DNA of 55,823 bases from Muribaculaceae bacterium (GTDB taxonomy: Bacteria > Bacteroidota > Bacteroidia > Bacteroidales > Muribaculaceae): assembly GCA_017557625.1 (NCBI GenBank), contig JAFYYG010000036.1:1-55823 (forward strand). Direction: 5' to 3'. Below, piece by piece: positions 1 to 9,216 of the stretch. Numbering within the stretch: position 1 is the stretch's first letter; the number at the start of each line of letters is the position of its first letter. The translations under genes and the position numbers were made by a program. The notes below the pieces were generated by a model, which was not told the origin of the DNA, did not search any database, and saw nothing but the letters and a program-made list of their open reading frames with translations.

Positions 1-48
1 AGCTTCCCAAGCTGAGGGCCGCGGGTTCGAGTCCCGTCTACCGCTCCA
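1..48 (+). tRNA. tRNA-Gly (CCC), 3' part only
   Basis: The window opens inside the anticodon arm. The loop TTCCCAA at 4-10 gives anticodon CCC. The T arm (GCGGG, loop TTCGAGT, CCCGT) and the acceptor 3' strand CTACCGC follow. The discriminator is T and CCA is encoded at 46-48. The 5' half lies outside the window. Decayed accessory genes lie directly downstream, as is common where elements integrate at tRNA 3' ends. Confidence 0.9.
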
Positions 49-179
49 AGTTTTAAAATACTGAATAGCAGATAGATAACCCTAAATCACAGCCTTTTCC
101 ACCCTTTCCAATTAGCGAATTTTAGTCAAAAAAAAACCGCATTTTTGTATAAAAATAGGTAAAAATAGGGCTTTTTGGT

Positions 180-204
180 GCATTTGACGAGCATTTGACG
201 AGCA
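180..204. repeat. 11-base tandem repeat, two copies
   Basis: The unit GCATTTGACGA occurs twice head to tail in the spacer between the tRNA-Gly end and the phage-like remnant. It overlaps no convincing gene. Confidence 0.7.
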
Positions 205-281
205 GGTTTTGCTAAAAGTAGTGCATCAGTCCTTACGGAACAGCGAACCGTAATATGGTATTGGGTAATATGTGCTGTCGG

Positions 282-452
282 ATTGTAGGGCAATTCATTG
301 TCGCCGCCCCACGGCATATATGAGAGCCGTTCATCGATTATGACCGGCATAATGTTGGTGTCCTCCTTAAACACTTTTCCGCTGTCGACTTGGAATACTG
401 CCGAAGCGTTCAAGTTGGCGATAGTTTCTACACTATTAAAATTAACTCCATA
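282..452 (-). pseudogene. Possible prophage portal-protein fragment
   Basis: About 57 codons in one frame read like an internal piece of a Bacteroidetes prophage portal-type protein, with the stretches DTNIMPVIIDE and YMPWGGDNELPYN. The frame is open from 509 to 126, but the residues on either side do not look related, so this seems to be a fragment with both ends lost. No start codon, ribosome site or partner phage gene is visible. The position next to the tRNA-Gly end fits an old prophage scar. The family assignment comes from remembered motif similarity only. Confidence 0.35.
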
Positions 453-487
453 ATTCTGCGATTTTGTTTGCGCAAAATTATGGAGTC

Positions 488-754
488 TTATCCATTGTCT
501 AAAAGACAAAGATTATTCCGCTTCTTTATGTCGAAATACATTAAACGAGTCGTATCACCTTCTTCTTTTTGACTCAACAATATAAATCCATTATTCTCAT
601 AGAATGGAGTGGCCGAGAGGTAAGAATCTACTGTGATAAAGCGGAAAGCGGAACGACTTTGTTCATTATACAAAAAGTCTTTTATCATGTCCATTAGCAA
701 CTAGCCAATATTCTTTTCCCTATATTTTATTGAGACAGCAAAACGATGACAATA
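488..754 (-). pseudogene. GNAT acetyltransferase broken by an in-frame TAG
   Basis: The frame reads RFAVSIKYREKNIG, then TAG at 701-703, then LLMDMIKDF. This is the acetyl-CoA-binding motif A of a GNAT protein interrupted at one position. It continues through FRFITVDSYLSATPFYENNGF, a typical GNAT C-terminus. The motif style resembles TacT-type toxin acetyltransferases. The N-terminal third is missing or unrecognisable upstream of 754, and no antitoxin gene is visible. A downstream restart at 700 (TTG) would lack the cofactor loop, so it is very likely inactive. Confidence 0.65.
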
Positions 755-942
755 ATTGGAATTTGCGGCAAAAATGTTCAAAAACATGCATTTTTCGCAA
801 ATTTTTTGAGATTCATTTGCGTGTGCTCTTAGGTGATCGCAATTCGCCGTTTTATCAGACGATTAATAACGATAAAAAACGAGCGCGACGTTTTGCAAAA
901 TTCGCGCAATTCGCCGTTTTTTTTCAAAAAATGTCGCAAAGT

Positions 943-975
943 TTTGTGGTAATCGCCAAAAAAGTTGTATCTTTG
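943..975 (+). promoter_or_regulatory. Bacteroidetes-type promoter for the TonB receptor gene
   Basis: A TTTG at 943-946 and a TATCTTTG -7 box at 968-975 are separated by 21 bases, close to the Bacteroidetes consensus. The implied leader before the ATG at 1080 is roughly 100 bases and AT-rich. The upstream stretch from 755 has no supportable gene. Confidence 0.65.
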
Positions 976-1079
976 AAAACTTAATGCTAAATGTGGCGTA
1001 AAAGCTTCAATTAATTAACTTTTTTTAGGTTAAGTGTGTTAAATTTGATACATAAACATAATTAATCAAAATACTATTT

Positions 1080-3830
1080 ATGAGACTAAAACTATCATTG
1101 CTTCTAACGCTCTTTTTGAGCCTCTCTGTAGCGGCTCAGACAGGGCTGCGGGGCATCGTGGTCGATTCAAGGACCAATGTGCCTGTAGTGGGGGCTACTG
1201 TCTTGCTCGATGAGCAGGGTGCCAGTGCCATTACTGGGCCAAGTGGCGACTTTGTCATCACCGATGCCAAGCCAGGAAACGACCGTCTGCTAATTTTCAA
1301 CTACGGTTATCGCGACCTGGTTCTTGATGTCGTCGTTCTGAACGGCATCGATGACTTGGGAATAATTAAGCTTAATCCCACTTCCTCAACAATGGAGGAT
1401 GAGAATGAGGAGAATGCCGAGATTGTTCTCACCGAGTCGATGCTTGAAGACGAGGAGGGTAACGCACAGCAGGTTGGGGCGCTCACCGGAGCCACCGACA
1501 ACCCCTACTACAAGGCTACCAACTACAACTTCAGCACGATGCGCTTCCGCATTCGTGGTTACAACAACGAGTACAGCCAGACCTACATAAACGGCATCAA
1601 CTTCAACGATGCCGCGCGCGGCCGCTTCAACTACTCGATGATTGGAGGTATGAACCAGGCATTTAAGAGCCGCAGTGTAGGATATGCCACCGAGCCCGTC
1701 AGCTTTGGATTTGGCGACATCGGCGGTGCCACGAATATATTCACTACCGCCAAGGACTACGCTCCCGGTTTCCGTGGAAGCATTGCCTATACCAACAGCA
1801 ACTACCGCTGGCGCGGAATGATTACCTACAGCACCGGCCTCAACAAGCACGGATGGGCGATGACTCTAAGCGCTATCGCACGCTATGCTGGCGAGGGTAT
1901 CATCCCGGGCTCGTTCTACAACAGCTGGGGCGCCTTCCTGGCTTTGGAAAAGGTGATCAACCCTCAGAACTCGGTGTCGCTCACCTTGTTTGGCGCACCA
2001 ACCAAGCGTGCTAGCAACGCCGCGACATTCATCGAGGCCTACGACCTTGCCGGAACCAACCTTTACAACGTGAACTGGGGTTGGCAAGAGGGCAAGAAGC
2101 GCAACGCCAAGGTTGTTGACTCCTTTGACCCGACAGCCATCCTGAGTTGGATTTGGAAACCCAAGACAGGAACCACGCTGACCACCGGTCTGGCGTTCCA
2201 CAAGTCGTTCTACGCCTCGAGCGCTCTCAACTGGTATAACGCCCGTGACCCGCGTCCCGACTACTACCGCTATCTGCCTTCTTACTACCGCACCACAAGT
2301 CCCGAGACTGCCGACCTATTTGAGTGGGAGTGGCTCAATATGGAGGAGAAGCGTCAGCTCAACTGGGCAGAACTCTATCAAGTGAACTACCTCAACAACT
2401 ATGAATATGAGCAAGGCGGTGAGGACAAGGGTTCGAGCTATGTGATAGAGAAGCGACACAGCAACCAGTTCAACTGGATGCTGAGCAGTAATCTCAATAT
2501 GCGTCTTAATTCTATTCTCACGCTGCAAGGTGGCATAGGAGCCAACTATAGCCGCTCGTCTTACTACAAGACTATGAAGGACCTGCTCGGTGGACGCTAC
2601 TGGCTCGACGTGGACCAGTATGCCGAGCGCGACTTCCCCGGTGATGCCGATATGCTTCAGAACGATATGGACAACCCCAACCGCCGCATCCTCGAGGGTG
2701 ACCGCTTCGGTTATGACTACGACATCAACTCCATCACTGGTCGCCTGTGGCTGCAGAATGTGGTGAATCTTAACCATTTCGACATCAACTATGGTGCTCA
2801 GTTGAGCGCCACCACTTTCCAGCGCGACGGTAAGATGCGCAACGGACGCGCACCTGAGAACTCTCTAGGCAAGGGCGAGAGCCACAGCTTTATCAACTAC
2901 GCTTTCAAGGCAGGCGTCATCTATAAGATTGACGGCCGTAACAATATCCAGGCGCATGCCTACTACGGCACCCGCGCCCCTGAGTACTACAACGCCTACA
3001 TCTCGCCACGCATCAAGGACGACGTGATCACCGACCTCAAGAGTGCGCGCATCCTCTCGGGCGACTTAGGCTATGTGTGGAACTACCGCAAGTTCAGGGG
3101 TTCTATCACCGGTTTCTGGACCGAGTTCTGGGACATGACCGAGAGAACCTCGTTCTATGACGACTACAACAGCACCTTCGTGAACTACTCGCTCACTGGT
3201 GTGAGAAAGGAGCACAAGGGTGTGGAGCTTGGCGCCGCCTACAAAATCACTCCTTCGCTCACTCTTAATGCTGCAGCAACTTTCGCACGCTATCAGTACA
3301 AGAACCGTCCTCTTGGAACCCGCAGCTTTGAGAACGGCTCGGTAGAGGATGTCACCCAGACTGTTTACCTCAAGAATTTCTACGTGAGCGGCACTCCTCA
3401 GGAGGCTTACAGCCTCGGCATCAACTGGAGCGCACCCCACATGTGGTTCTTCGAGCTCAACGGTGTGTGGATGAACCGCTCATACGTCGATCTCTCGCCA
3501 ATTCGCCACGAAGTTCTTCCCGAACTCTACACCATGGCAAGCAGCGAGCAAGAGCTCATTCAGATGATGCAGGATATCGGCAAGCAGGAGAAACTCAACG
3601 AGGCGCTGATTATCAACATGAGCATCGGTAAGGTGATTTACCTTACCCGCTCGTCGTCGCTTAACCTCAACCTGAGCCTTAACAACCTGCTCAACAACAC
3701 CAATATCCAGACTGGTGGTTATCAGCAGGGCCGTTTCGACTACAAGAACTACACCACAGCCAAATTCCCCAACAAGTACTACTACGCACAAGGTTTCCGC
3801 ATGTACTTGAATGTGGGAGTGAGATTCTAA
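1080..3830 (+). CDS. TonB-dependent outer-membrane receptor
   Basis: 916 residues. A signal peptide (about 1-20, ending VAAQ) is followed by a carboxypeptidase-regulatory-like beta-sandwich (about 23-98) with the GLRGIVVDSRTNVPVVGATV pattern. Then come a plug region (about 125-235) and a long aromatic-rich beta-barrel ending in a terminal Phe, as outer-membrane barrels do. Such receptors import a ligand using TonB/ExbBD energy. There is no SusD-type partner. Instead a DUF5689 lipoprotein follows 49 bases downstream on the same strand, probably as its surface partner. The substrate cannot be read from sequence. The nearby secreted nucleases and phosphatases make nucleic-acid or phosphate-linked compounds one possibility. 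Confidence 0.85.
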   Translation: MRLKLSLLLTLFLSLSVAAQTGLRGIVVDSRTNVPVVGATVLLDEQGASAITGPSGDFVITDAKPGNDRLLIFNYGYRDLVLDVVVLNGIDDLGIIKLNPTSSTMEDENEENAEIVLTESMLEDEEGNAQQVGALTGATDNPYYKATNYNFSTMRFRIRGYNNEYSQTYINGINFNDAARGRFNYSMIGGMNQAFKSRSVGYATEPVSFGFGDIGGATNIFTTAKDYAPGFRGSIAYTNSNYRWRGMITYSTGLNKHGWAMTLSAIARYAGEGIIPGSFYNSWGAFLALEKVINPQNSVSLTLFGAPTKRASNAATFIEAYDLAGTNLYNVNWGWQEGKKRNAKVVDSFDPTAILSWIWKPKTGTTLTTGLAFHKSFYASSALNWYNARDPRPDYYRYLPSYYRTTSPETADLFEWEWLNMEEKRQLNWAELYQVNYLNNYEYEQGGEDKGSSYVIEKRHSNQFNWMLSSNLNMRLNSILTLQGGIGANYSRSSYYKTMKDLLGGRYWLDVDQYAERDFPGDADMLQNDMDNPNRRILEGDRFGYDYDINSITGRLWLQNVVNLNHFDINYGAQLSATTFQRDGKMRNGRAPENSLGKGESHSFINYAFKAGVIYKIDGRNNIQAHAYYGTRAPEYYNAYISPRIKDDVITDLKSARILSGDLGYVWNYRKFRGSITGFWTEFWDMTERTSFYDDYNSTFVNYSLTGVRKEHKGVELGAAYKITPSLTLNAAATFARYQYKNRPLGTRSFENGSVEDVTQTVYLKNFYVSGTPQEAYSLGINWSAPHMWFFELNGVWMNRSYVDLSPIRHEVLPELYTMASSEQELIQMMQDIGKQEKLNEALIINMSIGKVIYLTRSSSLNLNLSLNNLLNNTNIQTGGYQQGRFDYKNYTTAKFPNKYYYAQGFRMYLNVGVRF

Positions 3831-3879
3831 TGACACACATTTATAATATATTGAAATAATCAAAAATAAGATATACACT

Positions 3880-6138
3880 ATGAAACGTTTTAATTTATTC
3901 CTAAATGCATTGTTGCTTTTGCTCGTGGCTGTGGGATGTAACGAAGACTTCGACACGCCACCTATGGTGGTGCCTCACGCCGAGCATCAGGCCAACATGA
4001 CAATAGCCGAGTTCAAGGCTAAATACTGGCAGGACGGTCGCAACTTCATCGACACCTGCAAGGAAGACACCTACATCCACGGATGGGTGACCAGTAGCGA
4101 TGAGGAGGGAAACATCTATAAGCACCTCTACATCCAGGACGAGACCGGCGGTCTTGGTATCTCTATCGATGCCAACAGCATCTGCAACACCTACCGCCTG
4201 GGCCAGGAAATCGTTATCAACATGAAGGATTTCTGGATTGGCAAGTACAATGGCGAGTACCTCATCGGCAAGCCTGAGTGGTATGCCGCTCAGAGCGTAT
4301 GGGAGGCTGGACGTATGTCGCTCGACATGTTCAAGGAGCATGTGGAAATCAACGGTCTTCCTAACCTCGATAAGATTGCTCCAGTAGAGATTGAGATATC
4401 TGACGTGATTGGCCACAGCGATGCCGAGACACAGCTCAAGTATCAGGGACAATTCGTGATTATCCGCAACGTGGAGTGGGAAGGTGCCGACGGTGCGCTC
4501 ACCTTCAGCGAGAGCGCTTCTTCCACTACCCGCAACATCAAGGATGAGAACGGCAACGTGCTGGGTGTGAACAACAGCAACTACGCCAACTTCCGCGGCG
4601 ACCCACTGCCAGTGGGCAAGGGCGACGTGCAAGGTATCCTCTACATGACAGGCTCCGACAAGTGGGGACTCTATCTGCGTGACGCCAACGACTGCATCGG
4701 CTTCGACAACAACACTAAGGGATATCCTAGCGACCCATGGACCGTGCCCGAGGCCATTGAGCTACAGAACCAAGGTAAGAAGGGTTGGACTACCGGCTAC
4801 ATCGTGGGTGTTATCGCTCCTGGTGTTAACGAGGTTACAAAATACAACGACATTGAGTGGAATCCCGATTCTTTGTTCACTCTTGACAACACTCTTGTGA
4901 TTGCCCCAAGTCCAGACGTTCGCGACTATAAGCAGTGTATCGCAATTTCTCTGCCGCAAGGCTCTAGCTTCCGCCGCGACGCCAACCTGAGAGACTTCCC
5001 CGAACTTCATGGAACTCAAATCTGGGTTAAGGGTACACTTGCCACATTTATGGGTATGGCAGGTATCCTCGACAACAGTGGTTCGATTGATGAGTATCGT
5101 CTCTCTGTCATGACCGGTGGTGTAACCGAGCTTATCGAGCCATTTGAGGGTTCTGCTATTCCTGAAGGATGGAAAATTTTGAATGTCAAGGGCGACAAGA
5201 ACTGGTATATGGCATCATTCCAGGATAATGGCTATATCGCTGTCACTGGTTATAATGGCAAGCAGCCACCATTTGAAGCATGGCTCATATCGCCACCTCT
5301 TGATATCAAGAATGCCGGCAGAAAGGAAATGAGCTTCCAGACAGAGGTGCGTTATTATCGTGGTACCGACATGCTTGAGGTTTATGTGATGTCAACTAAC
5401 GACCCATCAACTGCCGAGCTTGTTAAGCTTAATCCAACACTTGCTACAGCCGAAATTGGTGGACAGTCTGATTTCATCAACTCTGGAACTATTGACTTGA
5501 GCGCATTTGCCGACGGTACTTACTGTATTGGTTTCCGTTATGTTTCGGAACAGCAGGCTAACTACACCACCTGGCAGCTCGACAACTTCAAGTTTGGTGG
5601 CAAGGCTCTGTTGCAGACCATTGACGACTTCGAGACTATGAACGACGGCCAGACAACCGCATTGCAAGGTTGGACAACCCTAACTTCCACCAAGGGATGG
5701 GCAGCGTCGAATGCCGCATTGCTCAAGGGCGGTGCCACCGATGCCGCGCCAGTATATGCCGCTATCGGCAAGAAGGCCGACGAGAGTGACCGCTGGGCCT
5801 ACGCTGTGCATCTGAACGGCAACATATCGGCTAAGGGTGCCCTTGTTTCGCCTGTTATCTCTGGCGGCATCAAGACTCTCACCTTCAACTACGGTTACTT
5901 CCTGACCGAGAGCAATGGTGTGCAGTTCCGTGTGAAATTGATTTCTGGCGGACAGGTAGTTAAGCAGTTTGATGTGATTAACAAAACGGCGCAGAAGAAC
6001 ACCGCTTACACTCACACCGAGACATGCAACATCTCGGGCGATGTGCAGATTAACGTCGAGCCCCTGTGCCCTTCCAACAGCAATAAGAATACAGACCGCT
6101 TCGCAATCTGGAATATCATGTGGGAGAACATGAGATAA
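3880..6138 (+). CDS. DUF5689 surface lipoprotein with jelly-roll-like domains
   Basis: 752 residues. A lipoprotein signal with lipobox LVAVGC puts the lipidated Cys at residue 20. The N-terminal part (about 35-270) has DUF5689 features (GWVTSSDEEGN, HLYIQDETGGLGISI). A related OB-like segment follows (about 285-410, beginning PWTVPEAI, GWTTGYIVGV). Two choice-of-anchor-J-like segments complete it (FEGSAIPEGW near 425; a second from about 585). Such proteins usually sit on the Bacteroidetes outer membrane. The gene directly follows the TonB receptor, so the two probably form a receptor-lipoprotein pair. A strong hairpin terminator ends the unit. No catalytic motif is seen. Confidence 0.75.
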   Translation: MKRFNLFLNALLLLLVAVGCNEDFDTPPMVVPHAEHQANMTIAEFKAKYWQDGRNFIDTCKEDTYIHGWVTSSDEEGNIYKHLYIQDETGGLGISIDANSICNTYRLGQEIVINMKDFWIGKYNGEYLIGKPEWYAAQSVWEAGRMSLDMFKEHVEINGLPNLDKIAPVEIEISDVIGHSDAETQLKYQGQFVIIRNVEWEGADGALTFSESASSTTRNIKDENGNVLGVNNSNYANFRGDPLPVGKGDVQGILYMTGSDKWGLYLRDANDCIGFDNNTKGYPSDPWTVPEAIELQNQGKKGWTTGYIVGVIAPGVNEVTKYNDIEWNPDSLFTLDNTLVIAPSPDVRDYKQCIAISLPQGSSFRRDANLRDFPELHGTQIWVKGTLATFMGMAGILDNSGSIDEYRLSVMTGGVTELIEPFEGSAIPEGWKILNVKGDKNWYMASFQDNGYIAVTGYNGKQPPFEAWLISPPLDIKNAGRKEMSFQTEVRYYRGTDMLEVYVMSTNDPSTAELVKLNPTLATAEIGGQSDFINSGTIDLSAFADGTYCIGFRYVSEQQANYTTWQLDNFKFGGKALLQTIDDFETMNDGQTTALQGWTTLTSTKGWAASNAALLKGGATDAAPVYAAIGKKADESDRWAYAVHLNGNISAKGALVSPVISGGIKTLTFNYGYFLTESNGVQFRVKLISGGQVVKQFDVINKTAQKNTAYTHTETCNISGDVQINVEPLCPSNSNKNTDRFAIWNIMWENMR

Positions 6139-6163
6139 GCGTTTGTTTATCAAATGTATAATA

Positions 6164-6197
6164 CAAAAGAGAGTGCCACACATGGCACTCTCTTTTG
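6164..6197 (+). terminator. Intrinsic terminator after the DUF5689 gene
   Basis: A 15-base perfect stem (6164-6178 with 6183-6197) with a 4-base loop ends in TTTT. It lies 26 bases after the stop codon of the lipoprotein gene. Because the arms carry A-runs and T-runs it could also stop transcription of nrdG from the other side. Confidence 0.85.
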
Positions 6198-6208
6198 TCG
6201 TCTTAGAG

Positions 6209-6227
6209 GTTGCGGCTGAGCCGCAAC
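6209..6227. repeat. REP-like hairpin, copy A
   Basis: GTTGCGGC, loop TGA, GCCGCAAC, followed by ACACAGGGAACCT. A second hairpin at 6787-6805 has the same architecture and a similar tail but different arm bases that still pair. The two copies flank nrdG. Confidence 0.6.
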
Positions 6228-6254
6228 ACAGGGAACCTGTTGAGGATTAGCGGC

Positions 6255-6752
6255 CTAATCGTCGCTCCACAGGGTGAGCTTTTTGTTTTTTAGGGTAGCC
6301 TGCACGTCGATGAGACGCTGGTTGTTGCTGCCGCGGAAGCGGAGCTTGGTGTTCCTCTGGTCTAAGAGGAAAGGGCTGTCAACGAGCACGTCGAGCTGCT
6401 TGACAGCTTCCATGAGTTTTGGCTGTTGCTTAACCTGCTCCCATGTGTAACCGGTGTAGCACCACACGTTTTGACCAGTCTCCTTCTTGATGCGGCTGAT
6501 GAGGTGCGCCAGCGGCTCGGGTTGCGCCAAAGGATCGCCGCCCGAGAATGTGACGGGAGCCTCGTTGTAGGCGATAACCTCCATCAGTTCGTCGAGGGTG
6601 CGTTCCTCTCCGCCACCCATGCGCCACGACTCGGGGTTATGGCATCCAGGGCAGTGGTGGTTGCATCCCGCTAAATAAATCGACGTGCGCAACCCGGGGC
6701 CATCAACGCTGGTCCCTTCCACAACATGAAGCACACGCAATTTATCAGTCAT
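6255..6752 (-). CDS. nrdG: Anaerobic ribonucleotide reductase activating enzyme
   Basis: 165 residues, full length. It is a radical SAM protein with the cluster motif CNHHCPGC (Cys30, 34, 37) and the SAM-binding FSGGDPL segment. It uses a 4Fe-4S cluster and S-adenosylmethionine to create the glycyl radical on NrdD, which lies directly upstream on the same strand. The 111-base spacer contains two 7-base-period arrays and a hairpin. Cytosolic; allows deoxynucleotide synthesis without oxygen. The start is the ATG at 6752, giving the usual DKLRVLHVVEGTSVDGPG opening. Confidence 0.95.
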   Translation of the reverse strand: MTDKLRVLHVVEGTSVDGPGLRTSIYLAGCNHHCPGCHNPESWRMGGGEERTLDELMEVIAYNEAPVTFSGGDPLAQPEPLAHLISRIKKETGQNVWCYTGYTWEQVKQQPKLMEAVKQLDVLVDSPFLLDQRNTKLRFRGSNNQRLIDVQATLKNKKLTLWSDD

Positions 6753-6786
6753 AAGTGTTAAGAGTCAAGTTTTAAGTGTCAAGTGG
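6752..6786. repeat. 7-base-period array, 5 units
   Basis: TAAGTGT, TAAGAGT, CAAGTTT, TAAGTGT, CAAGTGG stand head to tail between nrdG and nrdD. The array touches the first base of the nrdG start codon and abuts the hairpin at 6787. Confidence 0.75.
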
Positions 6787-6805
6787 GCTGCGACGGAGTC
6801 GCAGC
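6787..6805. repeat. REP-like hairpin, copy B
   Basis: GCTGCGAC, loop GGA, GTCGCAGC, followed by ACGGTGAACCT. The arms differ from copy A at 6209-6227 by paired changes, so the fold rather than the sequence is kept. Confidence 0.6.
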
Positions 6806-6822
6806 ACGGTGAACCTCTAGGA

Positions 6823-6850
6823 CGATCCTCGATCCTCGATCTCCGATCCC
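6823..6850. repeat. 7-base-period array, 4 units
   Basis: CGATCCT, CGATCCT, CGATCTC, CGATCCC lie head to tail just past the nrdD stop codon. The sequence is unrelated to the array at 6752 but has the same period. Confidence 0.75.
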
Positions 6851-6863
6851 CGCGCCACAGGTG

Positions 6864-9071
6864 CTACTTGTGCACCACGCGGTCGCGGAGCTCGGCGAGC
6901 TTGCCGCTGTTCCAGCGATCGGTGGTGCCCACGAGGTAGCCCGTGATGCGCTGTAGCTTGTCTATGTTGGTGCCGTGGCATTCTGGACACTCGTGCAGGT
7001 CTTCGGTAGCGTCCTCATATCCGCAGTCCAAGCAGCGGTTGCGGTTGTGGTTCACTGAGCCGTAGCCGATGTTGTACTTGTCCATCAGGTCCACGATGTC
7101 CATGATAGCCTGCGGGTTGTGTGTGGCGTCGCCGTCAATCTCCACATAGAAGATGTGACCGCCTCGGGTGATCTCGTGGTAAGGAGCCTCAACCTCGGCC
7201 TTGTGCTTGGGGCTGCATTTGTAATAGACAGGCACATGGTTGCTGTTGGTGTAGTAGATTTTGTCGGTGATACCGGCAATCTCGCCGAAGTCCTTGCGGT
7301 CACGGCGTGTAAACTTGCCGCTCAACCCCTCGGCAGGAGTAGCCAGCACGCTGTAGTTGTGCTTGTACTGCTCGCAGAACTCGTTCACACGCTCTCGCAT
7401 GTGACCAATAATCTTCAATCCCAGTTCCTGGCTCTCCTTGCACTCGCCGTGATGCTTGCCAGTGAGGGCGATAAGGCACTCGGCAAGGCCAATGAAGCCA
7501 ATGCCCAGTGTGCCTTGGTTAATGACGCTCTCGATGGTCTCGTTAGGCTTAAGGTTCTCGCTGCCGTTCCACAGTTGTGTCATCAGCAGCGGGAACTGTT
7601 TAGCCATAGCCGTCTTCTGGAAGTTGAAACGGTCGTCGAGCTGACGTGCAGTGACGTCGAGCACGTTGTCGAGCTTGTGGAAGAACTCCTTGATGCGCTC
7701 CTCTTGGTCTTCAATCTTCATGCACTCGATGGCGAGGCGCACGATGTTGATGGTAGAGAATGAGATGTTGCCGCGGCCAATACTCGTTTTAGGGCCAAAG
7801 CGGTTCTCAAATACGCGTGTGCGACAACCCATCGTCGCCACCTCATATTTATAGCGCTCGGGGTCGTTGATGTCCCACTGCTCGTGGTAGTTGTAGGTTG
7901 CATCGAGGTTCACGAAGTTGGGGAAGAAGCGACGAGCGGTCACTTTGCAGGCGAGTTTGTAGAGGTCATAGTTGGGATCCTCGGGCAGGTAGCTCACGCC
8001 TTTCTTCTTCTTCCATATCTGAATGGGGAAGATGGCGGTAGAGCCATTGCCCACGCCCTCCCAAGTGGAGTGCAGTAGCTCGCGTATGATGCAGCGTCCC
8101 TCGGCACTTGTGTCGGTGCCGTAGTTGATGGAGCTGAACACCACCTGGTTGCCGCCGCGGCTGTGGATGGTGTTCATGTTGTGGATGAACGCCTCCATCG
8201 CCTGGTGCACACGGTTGGCGGTGCGGTTGATAGCGTGTTGTAAAACACGTTCACGACCTTTCAGTCCGTCAAGCGGGCGGATAATGTAGTCGTCAACCTT
8301 CTGCTCATACATGTCGCTGTAGTCCTCGCCGTTGATATCCTCGAGAATCTTCACCTCCTCGACGAAGGAGCGGCGAACGAACGGTGCCAGGTAGAAGTCG
8401 AAGGCGGGAATCGCCTGACCGCCGTGCATCTCGTTCTGTGCGGTCTCCATCGAGATGCAGGCGATGACGCTTGCGGTCTCGATGCGCTTGGCTGGACGTG
8501 ACTCGCCATGTCCTGCCCAGAAGCCGTTGTTCAAGATTTTGTCCAGCGGGTGCTGAACGCAAGTGAGGCTCTTGGTGGGGTAGTAGTCTTTGTCGTGGAT
8601 GTGGAGGTAGTTGTTGCGCACTGCCTCGCGAGCCTCGTCGCTGAGCAGATAGTCATCAACGAATGGCTTGGTAGTCTCGCTGGCAAACTTCATCATCATG
8701 CCGGCGGGCGACTCAGCGTTCATGTTGGCGTTCTCGCGAGTGATGTCGTTGTGCTTGGCATTGATAATCTCGAGGAACATGTCACGGGTCTTGGCCTTGC
8801 GAGCCACGCTGCGTTTGTGGCGATAGTTGATGTAGCATTTCGCCACTTCCTTGCGGGGGCTCTTCATGAGCTCCAGCTCGACCATGTCCTGGATGCCTTC
8901 CACACTCATTTGGCTCTTGCCGCGCGCGCCAATGTGGTCGGCGATGCGCTGTATCAGCGCCTCGTCGTCGCCCGCCTCAGTGGCTAGCATCGCTTTGCGT
9001 ATTGCCGCTTTGATTTTCTCCTCGTTGTATCCAACAACTCGTCCGTCACGTTTTACTACTGTTTGTATCAT
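6864..9071 (-). CDS. nrdD: Anaerobic ribonucleoside-triphosphate reductase
   Basis: 735 residues. An ATP-cone regulatory domain (about 1-95, VVKRDGRVVGYNEEKI) precedes the ten-stranded barrel that reduces ribonucleoside triphosphates. The C-terminus has a zinc site (CLDC about 680-683, CPEC about 695-698) and the glycyl-radical loop RITGYLVG with the radical Gly near 711. It works with NrdG, encoded just downstream. A clear promoter lies at 9185-9216 with a leader of about 100 bases that contains a small GC hairpin near 9138-9160. All key residues are present. Confidence 0.95.
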   Translation of the reverse strand: MIQTVVKRDGRVVGYNEEKIKAAIRKAMLATEAGDDEALIQRIADHIGARGKSQMSVEGIQDMVELELMKSPRKEVAKCYINYRHKRSVARKAKTRDMFLEIINAKHNDITRENANMNAESPAGMMMKFASETTKPFVDDYLLSDEAREAVRNNYLHIHDKDYYPTKSLTCVQHPLDKILNNGFWAGHGESRPAKRIETASVIACISMETAQNEMHGGQAIPAFDFYLAPFVRRSFVEEVKILEDINGEDYSDMYEQKVDDYIIRPLDGLKGRERVLQHAINRTANRVHQAMEAFIHNMNTIHSRGGNQVVFSSINYGTDTSAEGRCIIRELLHSTWEGVGNGSTAIFPIQIWKKKKGVSYLPEDPNYDLYKLACKVTARRFFPNFVNLDATYNYHEQWDINDPERYKYEVATMGCRTRVFENRFGPKTSIGRGNISFSTINIVRLAIECMKIEDQEERIKEFFHKLDNVLDVTARQLDDRFNFQKTAMAKQFPLLMTQLWNGSENLKPNETIESVINQGTLGIGFIGLAECLIALTGKHHGECKESQELGLKIIGHMRERVNEFCEQYKHNYSVLATPAEGLSGKFTRRDRKDFGEIAGITDKIYYTNSNHVPVYYKCSPKHKAEVEAPYHEITRGGHIFYVEIDGDATHNPQAIMDIVDLMDKYNIGYGSVNHNRNRCLDCGYEDATEDLHECPECHGTNIDKLQRITGYLVGTTDRWNSGKLAELRDRVVHK

Positions 9072-9184
9072 TGTTTATAAGTAATGCTATAATAATATAA
9101 AATAAGGTGTAGATTAATTGCAATAGAATGGCGCATAAAAAGCCCAATTACTCGGGCTCAAAGATTCTCCTTTTATTTGCGATG

Positions 9185-9216
9185 CAAAGCTACAAAAGGT
9201 TGGAGAAATGGCAAAA
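9185..9216 (-). promoter_or_regulatory. Promoter for nrdD
   Basis: Read on the minus strand, TTTTG, 19 bases, then TAGCTTTG. This matches the Bacteroidetes -33/-7 pattern exactly. The rest of the gap (to 9387) is AT-rich and shows nothing else. Confidence 0.75.

Noticed and set aside
126-509. A complete 127-residue gene
   Set aside because: Only the middle third resembles a known protein; both ends read as out-of-frame or random sequence, so it was kept only as a fragment.
730-984. 84-codon plus-strand frame before the TonB receptor
   Set aside because: AT-rich and Lys/Phe-rich. It overlaps the promoter and the decayed GNAT and resembles no family.
9072-9184. Riboswitch in the nrdD leader
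   Set aside because: Only one short GC hairpin is visible; no cobalamin-type or other conserved core was recognised.
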